A stretch of DNA of 64,000 nucleotides from Mangifera indica (taxonomy: Eukaryota > Streptophyta > Magnoliopsida > Sapindales > Anacardiaceae): NCBI RefSeq assembly GCF_011075055.1, contig NW_025401105.1:1-64000 (forward strand). Direction: 5' to 3'. A program made the position numbers and the translations under genes. This document shows positions 34,560-47,150 of the stretch, in pieces (within the stretch, counting starts at the first letter, position 1; each line of letters begins with the position of its first letter). The notes under the pieces are model-generated. The model searched no databases, was not told the DNA's origin, and saw only the letters and a list, made by a program, of their open reading frames with translations.

Positions 34560-36007
34560 GAAGTAAAATGTTTTTACCGAAATGCTCTGTGGCAAAATCA
34601 GCAATAGTTTTTAATAAAAAGTAAAGACTGTAATTTAATAAATGTACTCACTTATTCTACCTTTCATATTAACTGAAGCATTCTATTGTCTATGTTGTGT
34701 ATAATTAAAAGCGGATTTGCTTTGTGCTACTAACAGGACTGATGAAAGTTAAGATAAAGCTAGCAGAACTGTAATGAAAAATTTGTTCTTTACTGTAACA
34801 AGGTCACAGAAAAGACCCCAACAAAATGAAAACCTATTATATCTTGCATCAAATCTGCTTCTTGCAGGTGATCTAATCATGTTTAGTAAGAAATTTAAAT
34901 ACAAAATAGACAGAAAGAGAAATAGAATTAACTCAAAACCCCAAACTAAAACTAATTCTCCAACATATCTGCTTTCATATATGTACTTTAAAAGAAAAAA
35001 ATCAGTACCATGAGGTTGAACAATGTGCACATTCAACCAGCAACAATGGACCATTAAATGGTAAATGACATCCAGTGCAAACCTTTTTTTGTCAGAATCT
35101 GGAATGTATATATAAACAGGAAAATAATGCTAAATCGGATACTGAAATAAATAAATTATATTTATTTTTTGTGCCAAGCAAAAATGGGTCTCAATTAGAA
35201 TTTGAATGAGATTAATGAAAGGAGCAAGATTGCAACATGCAGTAAAGGATACCCATCATCCCTAAGCTATTTCACAAACAAAACCATAAGTTTTAAACAA
35301 TTTACTCTGGTTTTACCATTTAAACCGAATTATGCACACCTTTAATATCCACTATGGTAAGATATAAATTTAATTTATGAATTGTGTGTTGGATTGGACA
35401 CATGGAGTTTTTTATGTGGTCTAGCAAGAAAATCGGAAACCTACGTGCATGGTTATGTTATTGATTATATTCGATGCAAGAAATAGTTCCTAAAAATGAC
35501 TTGATTCTAGATAAAGATCCCAAGTAGAGTAATATGCTAATAAACTCAGCTCCACCTCTTTTCCCCTCTTTTGTAGTGGTCTTTTCTATTTATAGAACAA
35601 CAACGAAAAATCACAATTAATAGGTGTCAATGCATTCCTAATTCAAATATAATTCTTAAGTTTCATTTTTATTTTAATTAAACTAAATATAATAATTACA
35701 TTAACAATACAATCCTGATTCAGTGAAACAATATAATTTTCCCTTACAAGCAAGGGATGAAAAGGAAGAGATTGTTGTAGGTGTTAAAAAGATATATTAT
35801 CACAAGGACTTCTTGTTGTCTTTGAGTAAGAGGTTTACCCATGCTCCAAATCAATTAGTCATATCTATCGTTGCTCTATGGCTAGTAGTTGAACATAATA
35901 TTCTAGGTGTCATACACGAGAGCTCAAATAAGGAGGAAATTCTCATTTTACAATTGATCATCAGTTTTTGAAGTGCACATTAGACTTCAAAAACTCTCTG
36001 GTTTTTT
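34560..36007. other. Intergenic DNA, no gene seen
   Basis: Only short frames are visible on either strand, with no domain or RNA gene. It ends at the Copia target duplication. Confidence 0.45.
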
Positions 36008-36012
36008 GTTTG

Positions 36013-36376
36013 TATTGGATCCGGGTCTACCCATGATGGGTCAACCTGACCCGATTTGATTAACTGCCCAAGGGCAGTTATTGGCAGTTGGATTGGCAAT
36101 TGGACTCTTATTTAAAAGTCCTAACTGCCTCCCCAAAAAAAAAAAGAACGCCATTTTATTTTTACAGAGAAAATTCTCCACCCAACATGCAAAAGCACAA
36201 TCCAGTCTCCCAATTGGAAAAGAAATACGTGAGCAAATGGCGTCGTGGAAACAAACTAACGTCAACACCTCGCGTAGAATTTGAAGACGCTTCATCGAAT
36301 ATTGAAACGGGTATGCGAAATTTGTATTTACAGTTTTCACAGATTTTGATCCTGATATGTTTAATTATTTCCAACA
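36013..36376 (+). repeat. Copia 5' LTR
   Basis: 364 bp, from TATTGGATCC to TTTCCAACA. It carries a 12-bp GATTGGCAATTG segment absent from the 3' copy, next to a near-identical sequence, so slippage is the likely cause. Confidence 0.92.
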
Positions 36377-36377
36377 T

Positions 36378-36389
36378 TGGTATCAAAGC
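36378..36389 (+). other. Copia primer-binding site
   Basis: TGGTATCAAAGC lies one base after the LTR. It is one mismatch from the initiator-Met tRNA complement TGGTATCAGAGC. Confidence 0.9.
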
Positions 36390-37999
36390 CTAGAATACGT
36401 ATTTGTTATGTTTTTCTGTGGATCGTATTGCATATATTGTGAGATTAGAACTTGTATATTAAAAATTGTTTAAAATTTCGTTTTTGGGCATGAATTTAAT
36501 TCGGCCAAAATTGCATGAAATTGGTGTTGCAAAACATGTTGGATGAATGATTAGAATAATATTACATGTTTTAAAATGAAAAACGACTCGAATTAACATT
36601 GAAATCGATGAAAATTGACCCAAAATCGAGACCCAACACATGTTATTCTTCATCATCGTTTCAATAGATTTCGACGCCATCGATGCCAGAAATTGGAACA
36701 AATAGGCTCAATGTCGACAGGGATATAAAAGCCTCATGGTATTGTTGTCGGAAAGTCACCAAAAAATGGCCAATTAGATGGACAGAGAATCTAGGGTTCA
36801 TCAAGTGATTCTAGGTCAAAATCGGGTTAAGAAAACCCAATTACCTGATCTGATTGGTCAATGGGTTAGTCAAACTCGATGGTCAAAGAGTTAACCCATT
36901 TAGTCAACTAGGTCGACCCAATCTCAATCCTGACCCACGGGTAACCTGGTCAACTGTTGATTGGTCAACAGTCAAATAATTGACCAATCAATGGTCAACA
37001 TTTGACTGTGCGTGATAACTAGTCCTAGCGTATAAAGGCGCATGAATTGAGTTGTTTAGCGCATGAATGGGGCGTTAATTGAGTCATTTTAGTGTGTGAA
37101 TGCACGTGTAGACATATATACAATACGTGGAGGTGCGCGCGCTATTGACTCGTTGCGTGAAGGGGCATATGAGCTTATTATGGCATGTGATAGCACGTGA
37201 AACCTGTTTTCTAATCCTTGGATGTTGTGTAGTGCTCGGATCTGTATATGAGATGTGTTCCATAGGTCTCACGGCGTATAATGATATGTAATATCTTATT
37301 CCAACTCCTGAAAACACATATTGGTGTTTTGAAATACATGTTTCTACTTCATGCAAGTTTGTTAACTAGGGATCATCGCATTGCATGTCGAAACTATTAA
37401 TATTCTGTTGAATTCTTTTAATTGGAAAATAGAGAATATCCATGCATGAATATGAGCCCCGTAATCAATGATCTTATTCGGGATGTAATTTGAAACTTTT
37501 TGGGACTGAGTGGATTCATTACAGCTTGCTATAGAGCGACGTTTAGTAATGGACGAAAGAATATCCATTAGTTTATTGTTATTCCCAAAACTATCGTGAT
37601 GCGAGGTATTTGACCTAACACAAATGTAATAAAGACTTTATCATGGATAAAGTGACTCAAAGATCAATAGGGTTGATGAAATGGTCCTAGTCAAAATAGA
37701 TGATGCATTTATTATATCATATATATTAGTTAAGTGTGGGAATTCTGAGATTAGTAGAATTTAATGAAATTCTCATCCAGAATTAATATTAGCGCAATTA
37801 GATTAAAGTTTAAAATGTCAAGCATTTGTGTCATGGAAGATGATTAGGAACATAGTGAACTTTCAATTCTGTGTCTTATGTGAGATATTTTAAAATTTTA
37901 ATACGTAATTGTGACAATTGATGTGTATTTGATTGCATTGATAGTGTTATGTCTGATAGATATGTCTCTGTGATCTAGTTAACCAAAACATCTTAGAAA

Positions 38000-40900
38000 A
38001 TGATGGCTGATTTAAATGAAAATTATACTAAATAAAGATAATTAAACCATGTGGCATTTGAAATGCACAATATCCTAGATGAGCAAAAGGCTTTGGAGGC
38101 CGCAGATCAAGTTAAGATAGAATTTTGGTTGACTAGGGATAGAAACGAAAATGAGTGCCTTACACAAACGTGACGTGGATGTGCATCACGTATGTAAGAA
38201 GCAAAATCCACTTTGTGTGATATCTTGATCAGTTTCATGAATAACGATCTAGTATATGAGTCTAGTAATGTTCAACTGCATATGCCATAAGTATGGTTTT
38301 AGTTAAAAAGTTTGAAGGAACTGCAGTTCCCAAATAAAGACAATTGATTATTGAATTTGATTGAATATCAAATATGATCATGAAACTAAAGTCAGTTGCA
38401 TGTAACCTAATATATGAACAATAGGTTCATTTAGAAAATGATTTCTTCTCAATAGTAGGAGCGTATAAAGGTACATATGACCCACAATAAAGAAAGAATG
38501 ACTTTTGTTAGTTGTTATAGCCATATAAAATTGGAGGACAAACGCCCTTGAGGCAGTTGAATTTAATACTCATGCATACGTTGCAGAATCAACTTTTAAA
38601 AGTAAGTGGCTCAAGTCCTAATATAGGAAGGAGATCGTTTAATGCTCAAAGAATAAGAACAAGGAATTGAAATGAGAAGAATGACAAAAGTACTAAAAGA
38701 AGAGACGAAAACAAGATGAGTAGTTGCAATAGAAGCAACAAGAATTATATCACCTATGAATGAACAAAGTTAAAAATGATAGTCTTGTTTAAAATAAAGT
38801 GATAAAACTTTGATTTTCTAGTACTGTGATATTAACTGAGTATTATCCTACGTGGATTATGAACTCAGAAACCACTGACCAAGTAGCTCATGATAGAAGA
38901 TCTTTGGTAGATTTTTGTCGAATTCTGAATAAAGTGAATTGGATATATGGAGGCAATAACACAAAGGTTGTAGTAAGAGGAATAGACACGAGCAAATAAG
39001 TTTTGCAAATGATCGAATCCTATACCTACACGAAATCCAATATGCTCCAAATATTCAATAAAACTTGGTCAAAGTACTTGCTCTTCTTAAACTAGGATAT
39101 AATTTGAATTTCTCTAGGTGTTTTATTGAAATGTGATAGAATTGATTTCTACAAATTTGGTTTGTTGGTTGAATGGTTATATGGTGTTTGTCACCTTACA
39201 TTTTTGATAATGTTAAGTTTTTCATTATTTACTTCTCCTATGTGTATAGATATGAATGCAAACATATGGCATGTTACATTAGGACATGTTGGCCAAGATG
39301 GGTTGAATAAATTGGCCTATGAAAGTTTATTATGAACTTTCACATAAAATATAATTGTTTATATGTAAGCATTGTCTAATTGGAAAAACTTCTAGAAAAT
39401 CATTTGACAAAACTATATGAGTTTGACTTCTTTTGCAATCTATATACTTAGGTATATATTTACCTATGAATGTAAAGTTTGAGAATGTATCTCATATTTC
39501 ATTACTAATGATGATAACAATGCTCGATTTGGTTTTGTCTACTTGATCTCTCATAAGTCAAAAGCAATAGACTGTTTTAGACATTATATATAATTGAGGC
39601 TGAGAATCAATTAGACAAAATAGATAGGAGTTTTATGAACTCACCAAGGTCTTGAGCATTTATTCCAAAAAGTTTAAGGAACTGAGTAATGCAAGAAATA
39701 GTATGGTAAATAGTAATTCCAAAACTTCGCAACAACCAGTGTAGTGAAGAAGAGTAATTAAACTCTATTGGAAATGGTTAAGTCAATGAAAACGTAAACA
39801 AAACGTCAAGTCACTTTGTGATGATATGATATTAATTGTTGCTTGAGAACTTAACCGATTGCCTACTAATCCAGTTGCTTTTACTCCCTATGAGTTATGG
39901 TCAGGTAGAAAATCTGAGTTAATTGATTGCAACCTTAGTGGTTAGCAATATTATCCCATAACTTTTCCTATAAATTTGAATAATAGGGACTGAGAAGAAA
40001 TAAATGTATCGTTATCAGATATATTGAGCACTCCAAAGGGTATATGTTCATTAGGGAGGATTTCGTTGGAAGATTAACTGAACTTGTATTAGAGATACTA
40101 CATTCATAAAGGATATTTTTCTTAATAGGGATGAAGTTGATAAAAGGTCTCATCTGAATAAGATGAGAAATAACGAAGATGGGTATATCTTAATGACCAT
40201 TAGTTGAGTCCTAAGATATAAGACCTATACTTGTTCTAAATAATAGAAGCAAATGCAATTAAACTCCAACCTATTTCGGATAGTGGGAGTAATGATTTTC
40301 AAGTGTTTGCTTTGCTCATCTCTCCTTAGTAGGAGCATTGAGATTAAGTTTTAATCTATTTTGGATAGTGGGAGCATTAATTCTCAATTGCATTGGAGTG
40401 GATGTCCAAAAATATTCAAGTGACGTTTTTAAAGTGAAAACAAAGTTTTCATAACCAGTCCCCAAGATGATGAAGAACCTGAAATAAATGTCCAATCCTT
40501 TGATAAGAAAATTTAGAAATGCATTGGAAGAAGAAATGGAATACCAAGAAAACAAACCAATTCTAGGTTTTGGTTGACTTATCGCTAGATCAAAAATTTA
40601 TTAGGAATGAATGAGTTTCCTGAATTAGTCGTAAAGCGAATGACTCAATAATAGATACAATTTCGCTTAATAGCGAAAACTATACCTAATGAGAAGGTAT
40701 AGATTGTGTAGAAGGATATCTTCGTCATATATAATATTTACTTCAATGTGTTTGGTTCTAGCTGTAATAACGCATTTGAATTTAGAATTACACCAGATGA
40801 ATGTCAAGACAATTTTTCTTAGTGGAAAACTTGACAAAGAAATCTACATGAAATGAGATATAGATCTCATTATTATAGGTCTGAACGTAGAGAGTGCAAG

Positions 40901-41990
40901 CTTCAAAGATATTGAATGACCTAAAACTGTCATCTAGATACTGGTACTTAAACTTTGAGATGATTAATCAAGACTATCATGTCTATGTGACAAAGTCTGA
41001 TGATAAATTTGTAATTCTATCAATTTGTGTGATGATGTATAGATAGCTAAAAATGATTTGAAGTAAGTGATAATCATCAAAGGATAGTTGTCCATATTTT
41101 TGACTTACAAGATGTGGAAAAACAGAACACATATTGTGAATTTATATTTAGAGGAATTGTTCAAAGAAACTTTTGACTCTGTCATAAGAGCATAATATTC
41201 AAAAGATTCTAAAACAATCCAATATAGTATACTGTGAACCCGTTGATATTCCTGTGTCAAATGACGAATTATTGAGCCGAAAGAGAATATCCCAAAACTT
41301 AAGATAGAAGCAGAGAAATGTCAAAAGTTACCTATTCAGATGTTATCAGATGTATTATGCATGTTATGGTGCATACATGCCCAGATATTCATTTTGATTA
41401 GGCCGGTTAGTCGATATAAGTAAATGTTAAAAAGAGCACTGAAAGACTGTATGTAGAATTTTGATATTTTAAAAGACTCTGTGGATGATTGATTATGTGA
41501 TTAAGGATTGAACTTACATTTGATTGGCTATTGAGATGCTAGTTGGGGAAGTGTTTTTTAAACTAATGCAAATTAAATTACGGCTAAGTTTTCTTACTCC
41601 AAAAGGGCCCATATCCACATCGGAAGCCTAGTATATAGCCTGTTCAGTAAATGTGTAAGAAATTGTTTGATTAAGAAGATTCTTCATGAATATAAGTAAA
41701 CAGGACGATATTGTCGGAGCAATGGTTGTCTGTTGAAATATAAGATCTTGAGTTTGTTACAAGATAATCAAACATATCGACATTAGACATAACGTAATAG
41801 GTGACTCCATTTTCAAGAGGAAAATGAATGTACAATATAATTCTATGCATTGAATAGTCACTGATCCTTTTGATTGAGATTCTTCCAAGAAAAGTATATC
41901 TTGCACATGTTAAATTTCTTGGATTGCGTAGACAATGATTGATGAGTGTTGAGCTTATAAATTGTACTGATGACACAACGTCGAAAACCA
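38000..41990 (+). pseudogene. Copia gag-pol remnant
   Basis: Domains are readable in order through many stops and frame changes. Gag-like text is near 38030-38150 (EMHNILDEQKALEA). Protease (WIMNSETTDQVAH) at 38857 replaces the usual D-S-G-A, so the catalytic Asp is gone. GAG-pre-integrase (IWHVTLGHVGQDGLNKLAYE) is at 39266, integrase C-side (NPVAFTPYELWSGRKSE) at 39870, reverse transcriptase (NVKTIFLSGKLDKEIYMK) at 40800, and RNase H (GYIDASWGS-like DASWG) at 41530 with its end KHIDIRHNVIGDSI near 41780. No functional protein is possible. Confidence 0.85.
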
Positions 41991-43054
41991 TGAATTTAAG
42001 TTCATTTTATGTTTTGAACTTACGTCTTGAAATTCTTAGGTTTTCACTGCATATACATCGTTTTTAGTTTAACAAGATTGCAATGTCACACAAGTTAGAG
42101 ATTGACTCACTCACACGAGCAATCGCCTTTGGCGTTGAAAGGGAGAGTAAAGATGAGACATTATTCTTGAGAAATGTGATGTTGAGAAAGCATACCGATG
42201 AGAGACAAATTTCTCAAGAAAAGATTTATTGAAATAAAAATGTCGCCTTGCTGATTGATCAAAATGAGGTCATAAATAGATACATTTGAAAATGACCGAT
42301 TTGGATTCCCCACGTCCAAATAACTTATGAATGTCAGATGTGAGTTCTTAATATAGATTAATACCTACAAGTGTGAAGATAATTAAGAACTCAGGTTAGG
42401 CGCTTGATATAGCAATTGAACTAAGATATGTACAGTGTTGTGAATGACATTTGAGAAAGTACACACTGTAGCATATGATTCATACCATGTATGCATAAGT
42501 AAGACGACCAGTTAAAGTAATAGAAGGATGAATCTCTGCTCCTTCGCTGTGTGAGACTTTATGAGGATTACCTCATGTTGGTACCCTTTGACTTTTTACT
42601 GTTGTTCAATATTTACTCTTAGTGTTGCTATCTTAGCTTGGAACCTATGGCCACACATGATTCGGTCTATAGAACATGACTACAAAAGTAGCTAAGTTTA
42701 AATTGAGAATTTTGAGTAAAAGAGAAAGACTTAAATGTTACGTGTCTATTGACCGATCGATCATGTCACTCATATGGAAATTGGACTTGATCATGGATAC
42801 ATAGGAAAATAACACAATGATAAATGAGAGATTAAATGGAGCTAATGTTATCGAGTAAGTCTAGGGTGCTGCGAGTCTATCGCTTTATTTTTGTTTTATT
42901 CGGGTTGAAGTAACTATGCTATTCCTAACAGATGCATAGTATTTAGCTCCCAAGTGTAGGTTACTCGCGAGGTCGCACGACACATTTGTAAGTATAAAAT
43001 ATACTGCTATATGGGATTTCTGTGGCTAAGCATTTGGTTCGGGTCTTCCATCAT

Positions 43055-43068
43055 GTGTGAGTGGGAGA
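43055..43068 (+). other. Copia polypurine tract
   Basis: GTGTGAGTGGGAGA abuts the 3' LTR start. Confidence 0.75.
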
Positions 43069-43420
43069 TATTGGATTCGGGACCACTTATGATGGGTCGA
43101 CCCGATCTAATTTGATTAACTGCCAAAGGGCAGTTATTGGTAGTTGGACTCTTATTTAAAAGTCCTAACTGCCTCCCCCAAAAAAAAAAGAACGTCATTT
43201 TATTTTTACAAAGAAAATTCTCCACCCAACATGCAAAAACACAATCCAGTCTCCCAATTGGAAAAGCAATACGTGAGCAAATGGCGTCATAGAAACAGAC
43301 TAATGTCAACACCTCGCGTAGAATTCGAAGGCGTTTAATCGAATATTGAAACGGGTATGTGAAATTTGTATTTACAGTTTTCACAGATTTTGATCCTAGC
43401 ATGTTTAATTATTTCCAATA
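43069..43420 (+). repeat. Copia 3' LTR
   Basis: 352 bp, from TATTGGATTC to TTTCCAATA, collinear with 36013-36376. Confidence 0.92.
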
Positions 43421-43425
43421 GTTTG

Positions 43426-43930
43426 GATTGATGACACCTAGAGATTTAAGATAGATTACAAAATATTATGATTATGGCATCCATACATTGAATTTAATGC
43501 ATCATATGCTCATGTATTACAATAATTCATGATATCAAAGAGCCTTGATGATCATGCTTCATTGCATAATTGGCTTGATGACATGCATCATAGGGTTACA
43601 ATGGGTGGCATGGATTATTTTCCACCTAGCCTAAATTAGTCAACTCAACATTAGTCAAGCCAAGCTTGAGTTGATCACGAGTAGGGCTTGACTTATACCC
43701 CTTGGGAGAATTGACTTCATAGATCTTGCACATGGTCACATAATAGTCTGATTTATAGGTAATCTTGTTTGGAACTCTTATCAACTAATGATGTTATGAA
43801 TTAACTCTTAAACTTGTGAGTTTAGGTTCGAATTTTAAGTGGGCACCCAATAATTTCTAAGACAATTGTTTGTGTGTTAACCATAAGAAGAAAGACCTCT
43901 AAGCCTTGGGAGATTTTCAATAAAATTATA
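43426..43930. other. Intergenic DNA, no gene seen
   Basis: The sequence resumes after the Copia target duplication. No coding or RNA feature was recognised. Confidence 0.45.
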
Positions 43931-43934
43931 TTTA

Positions 43935-44300
43935 AAATCACAGTTATTAGTATTTTATGATATATAATACGTATCTTATGATATTGTATGATACAGATAA
44001 AAATAATACGAATCCTAAGGTTTATCAAAAATTGTCAATATAGTGGATATATCATACGATATAATACATATTCTACTATATAATACATATTACTGATACA
44101 AATCAATACACCTTTTTGAAAAATTGATGATGTGGCAAAGTTATATTTGAGAAATTTTATCATTTCAATAGATGTTTGTAAAGATGATGATGTTGAAATT
44201 AGACATTTTAATTATTATTATTATTTTTTTAACATTTTATATAATACAAAAAAATTATATTTTTAATATATAATATGATATACAATTCGATTATTATATT
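43935..44300. repeat. Dispersed AT-rich repeat, family 2
   Basis: The same motif order as 17840-18200: TTATTAGTATTTTATGATAT, ATTACTGATACAAATCAATAC, GATGATGTGGCA, AATATATAATATGATATAC. It is non-coding. Confidence 0.55.
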
Positions 44301-44389
44301 TGAAACAACAAAAGCATTTGTTTAAGGGATTGGCAACAAGGCCTGAAAACACATATGAATTGTTAACAAATTTTTTCCATTAGCGAAGC

Positions 44390-44890
44390 TTAAACTTTTA
44401 ATTGTTCGGTTTGATGAACTCATTGGCTTAAATATATTATCAATAAATTATTAAAAGTTTAAAATTTTATGAAGTTCAACTATAATTTATTGAATGGAAC
44501 TCGAATCAATTGTTTCTATCCTGAGCTTGAGCTCAAGCCAAAAACTTCTCAACTCATGAGCTCAAGTTTTGTCTAAATACAATCAAACTGAGCCTGAGTC
44601 AAACAATACTCTATTCAATTTGATTGCAACCCTAATCTTGATTGCTCATGAATGAGGCCCAACTTGAAATTAACTTAAATTTGAAAAAATTAGTTCAAGA
44701 TCAAACTGAGATCGATAAATTGAAGTTTAAACTTTCAAAAAACTATTTAACTCTAAATTCAATTTTAATCAACTCAAACTTTAAGTTAACTCATTTTATG
44801 AAAACGACTCATTTCTCAACTTGAACTTGACTCGTTCAATTCAAGTTCGAGCTTAAATCGCTCAAACTAATTCTAAAACTAGCTCTATTA
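44390..44890. repeat. Decayed hAT-MITE-like sequences
   Basis: Two stretches (about 44390-44635 and 44655-44890) consist of GAGCTCAAG, CAAACTGAGCC and TCAACTTGAACTTGACTCG-like motifs, as in the hAT-type MITEs elsewhere in the window. The first ends TTGCAACCCTAAT, which looks like a terminal repeat. Full boundaries and target duplications were not found. Confidence 0.35.
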
Positions 44891-45478
44891 TAAATTTGAG
44901 AAGGGTAACTTCCGTCATCGTGTAAATTAGAAAGTCTAACCATTTCTTAAAAGTTGGGGTGTGTTTGCTCTTTTTTAAACCCTGGGGTTGACAATTTCGT
45001 CTGTGTTTGATCTTTTTTCAGTTCCAAGATTAGCATAAACCTCTTCTAGCACTGAAGAGGGGAGTTCCTTGAAATTTTATGAAATTTCTCAAAAAATTGC
45101 ATATTTTTTAAGCAAATCAGGTCACCTGTAATTAAGTTAAACTTTGATCGAGGTCAGTGAGATCTATTCTATTATTTTTAAAGTGTTTGTGGTAGATTTT
45201 GAATGAAGCTTTAAAATGCACTTTTTCTTTTCTTCGGATGGGAGCTGTAGCAAGTCATTATAACATACAAAGTGTAGCAAGTCAAATTGTCAAAGGGACA
45301 ACAATTATATTTTGCTTTAAAGAAACTATTGGTAAACGAAAGGAGGGACAACCAACAAGAATAGATAAGGAAAAAGCTTTATCACCATTCGCCCAATAGC
45401 AAGGTTCCACGTTGCCCGATAGCTCAAATATTCCTTATCCTCAATTCATTATAACTTTGCCTTTCATCATTCAATACC

Positions 45479-45742
45479 ATGGCTGAAGCAATTGTTTCGT
45501 TTGCCTTACAGCAACTGGGTTCAATTCTTTCTGAGCAGACGCCTGGCTTCATCAGCAAACAAGTGAGCCTTGTTGGGGATGTTGAAGAAGAATTTGACAA
45601 GCTTAAACACCACCTTGTAGCCATTAAAGCTGTGCTATCTGACGCAGAGCAAAAACAAATGAAGAATGAAGTTGTGAAAGTATGGTTACATCGTCTCAAT
45701 GATGCACAGACTCGAACCAGGCTCGGTGATTCTGTTAAATAA
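45479..45742 (+). pseudogene. Truncated Rx-type resistance-gene N-terminus
   Basis: The ATG at 45479 opens 87 codons. The first 75 match the start of an Rx_N coiled-coil domain of CC-NBS-LRR immune receptors: MAEAIVSFALQQLGSIL, FDKLKHHLVAIKAVLSDAEQ, KVWLHRLNDA. After LNDA the family pattern (AYDAEDVLDE) is lost and a stop follows. No NB-ARC (P-loop, GLPL, MHD) or LRR sequence lies downstream. It is therefore a fragment, left by truncation or by insertion of other DNA. Full-length members detect pathogen effectors in the cytosol; a bare Rx_N peptide is unlikely to do so. Confidence 0.85.
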
Positions 45743-45850
45743 ATGCATGATGCTTGAAGTTGAGGTGATATTATACTTATTTGTTCTTGCCTGTTTCACC
45801 TATTTAATTTTATTAATTGGCAGTTTGTTTGCCATTACGCTTCATTTTCA

Positions 45851-46640
45851 GAGTTAGAAGCAGAGAGTCTTGTGAAAGTCCTTCCAGGAGTTAAAACTGT
45901 TGAGGAAGGTATTCCATAGTCTATTTAAGCAATCAAATAGACGTTCTTAGTTTAAATTTCTGGGAAGACAAATACTCTGCTTTGTTCTAGGAGATGGCTG
46001 GTTCAATAAGAGCCTTAGAATTCGGGAAAATTTCTATCTTTTCATCAATTGCATAATCATTCAGGATTAATGGATGAATGGCTGTTTCAGGTGTGCAAAT
46101 TTATAGGTATCTTTACGTGGAGGAGAAGGAAAGGCTCAATGGTGTCCTTGCAATATGTATTTATAAACTGGCTACTCAGCCTTACATTACATGGCCACTA
46201 TTCTCTCTGTGAGCTGCTTAATTACTGCAGTCTTTAGTTTTGTGTTTCATCCGTTGGTAGGTTAATTTCATTTTTTTGATTCAGGGACTGGGTTATGAGG
46301 GTGTTCAAAGTCTTTTGGGCCTTGCACATACTTCTGGAACAATTTCGGATGCCCTCCCCCCACCAAGATAAACTCTTCTGTCATCATTCTTGTTGCCATT
46401 TAAACCAAAGGTAAGATAATGATTTGTTAAGGAATATATGTATGCCTTCATTGTAAAATTGGTTGAAGAGAAATATTTGCTGTATCTAGCTCAAGATACT
46501 TTCCTCTTTCTCTTATGTGTTGCAATAATTAACCTTTCTGTTTAATTGGTTGAGGTGAAAGGTAGTACCTGAACTCAAGGAACTAGGGCCTTGGCAAAGC
46601 ATGTTAATAGGGGCAGCAATGGATACTGGGGTATTTTTCA
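45851..46640 (+). pseudogene. Unrecognised exon-like cluster
   Basis: Several short segments look like exons with plausible splice borders. TTTTCAG|AGTTAGAAGC...GAAG|GTATTC (45851-45908) encodes ELEAESLVKVLPGVKTVEEG. A segment at about 46107-46190 reads RYLYVEEKERLNGVLAI. Another at about 46285-46370 reads GLGYEGVQSLLGLAHTSGTI. One near 46562 reads VVPELKELGPWQSMLIGAAMD. The peptides look conserved, but I cannot name the family. Stops and missing joins suggest a broken gene copy. Its link to the Rx_N fragment just upstream is unclear. Confidence 0.35.
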
Positions 46641-46649
46641 TGGAAGTAG

Positions 46650-47145
46650 TTAGGGTTGGGACATTTTTAACACCAAATCAAATTATATATGGTATTTTTT
46701 AAAATATAAATTAACCATATTCTATAATATATATATAGTGTAAGTATATGTTAACAAAAAAGCAATAACCCTTCTGACAAGAAGGCTAAGAACAACATAC
46801 ACTCTTCTTTCTGATGGGAAGAATAGCTCAAGGTGTAGGTTAAGGCTAGTCAATACCTCCATAAGAAGAGCTAATATAGATTAGCATCATCTTCTCTTAT
46901 TTATTTGATATAATTTTTCAATAAGTAATTAAGGGTACAATTTATTTTTTTATATTTATTTTTAAATTTTCTTTTAGTGTATATTATATAAATATTTTAT
47001 ATTTATTTTACATATTTATATTATGTTATTGAAAACTATAATTCAATTAATTTTTATTAAATAATATATATTTAGAAGTGAATAATTTTAATAAATTCAA
47101 CCCATAATCTAAAATAGATCAAACCATATTATTTCAGTTTGAATT
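46650..47145. other. AT-rich DNA, no gene seen
   Basis: No domain was recognised. It contains AT-rich runs such as those near 46920-47060. Confidence 0.45.
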
Positions 47146-47150
47146 AAAAC

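Larger units (their letters stand above)
36013..43420 (+). mobile_element. Ty1/Copia retrotransposon, full-length but decayed
   Basis: It is structurally complete at 7408 bp: 5' LTR 36013-36376, PBS 36378, decayed gag-pol, PPT 43055-43068, 3' LTR 43069-43420. It is flanked by a perfect 5-bp target duplication GTTTG (36008-36012 and 43421-43425). LTR ends are TATTGGA...TCCAACA, a TGTTGGA...TCCAACA pair with a G-to-A change. The domain order protease, GAG-pre-integrase, integrase, reverse transcriptase, RNase H defines Copia. By hand the LTRs differ at about 30 positions plus a 12-bp gap, mostly transitions, so the insertion is millions of years old. Confidence 0.92.

Noticed and set aside
37084..37568. 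Open frames inside the Copia element between LTR and protease
   Set aside because: They lie on the minus strand, opposite to the element, and show no domain.
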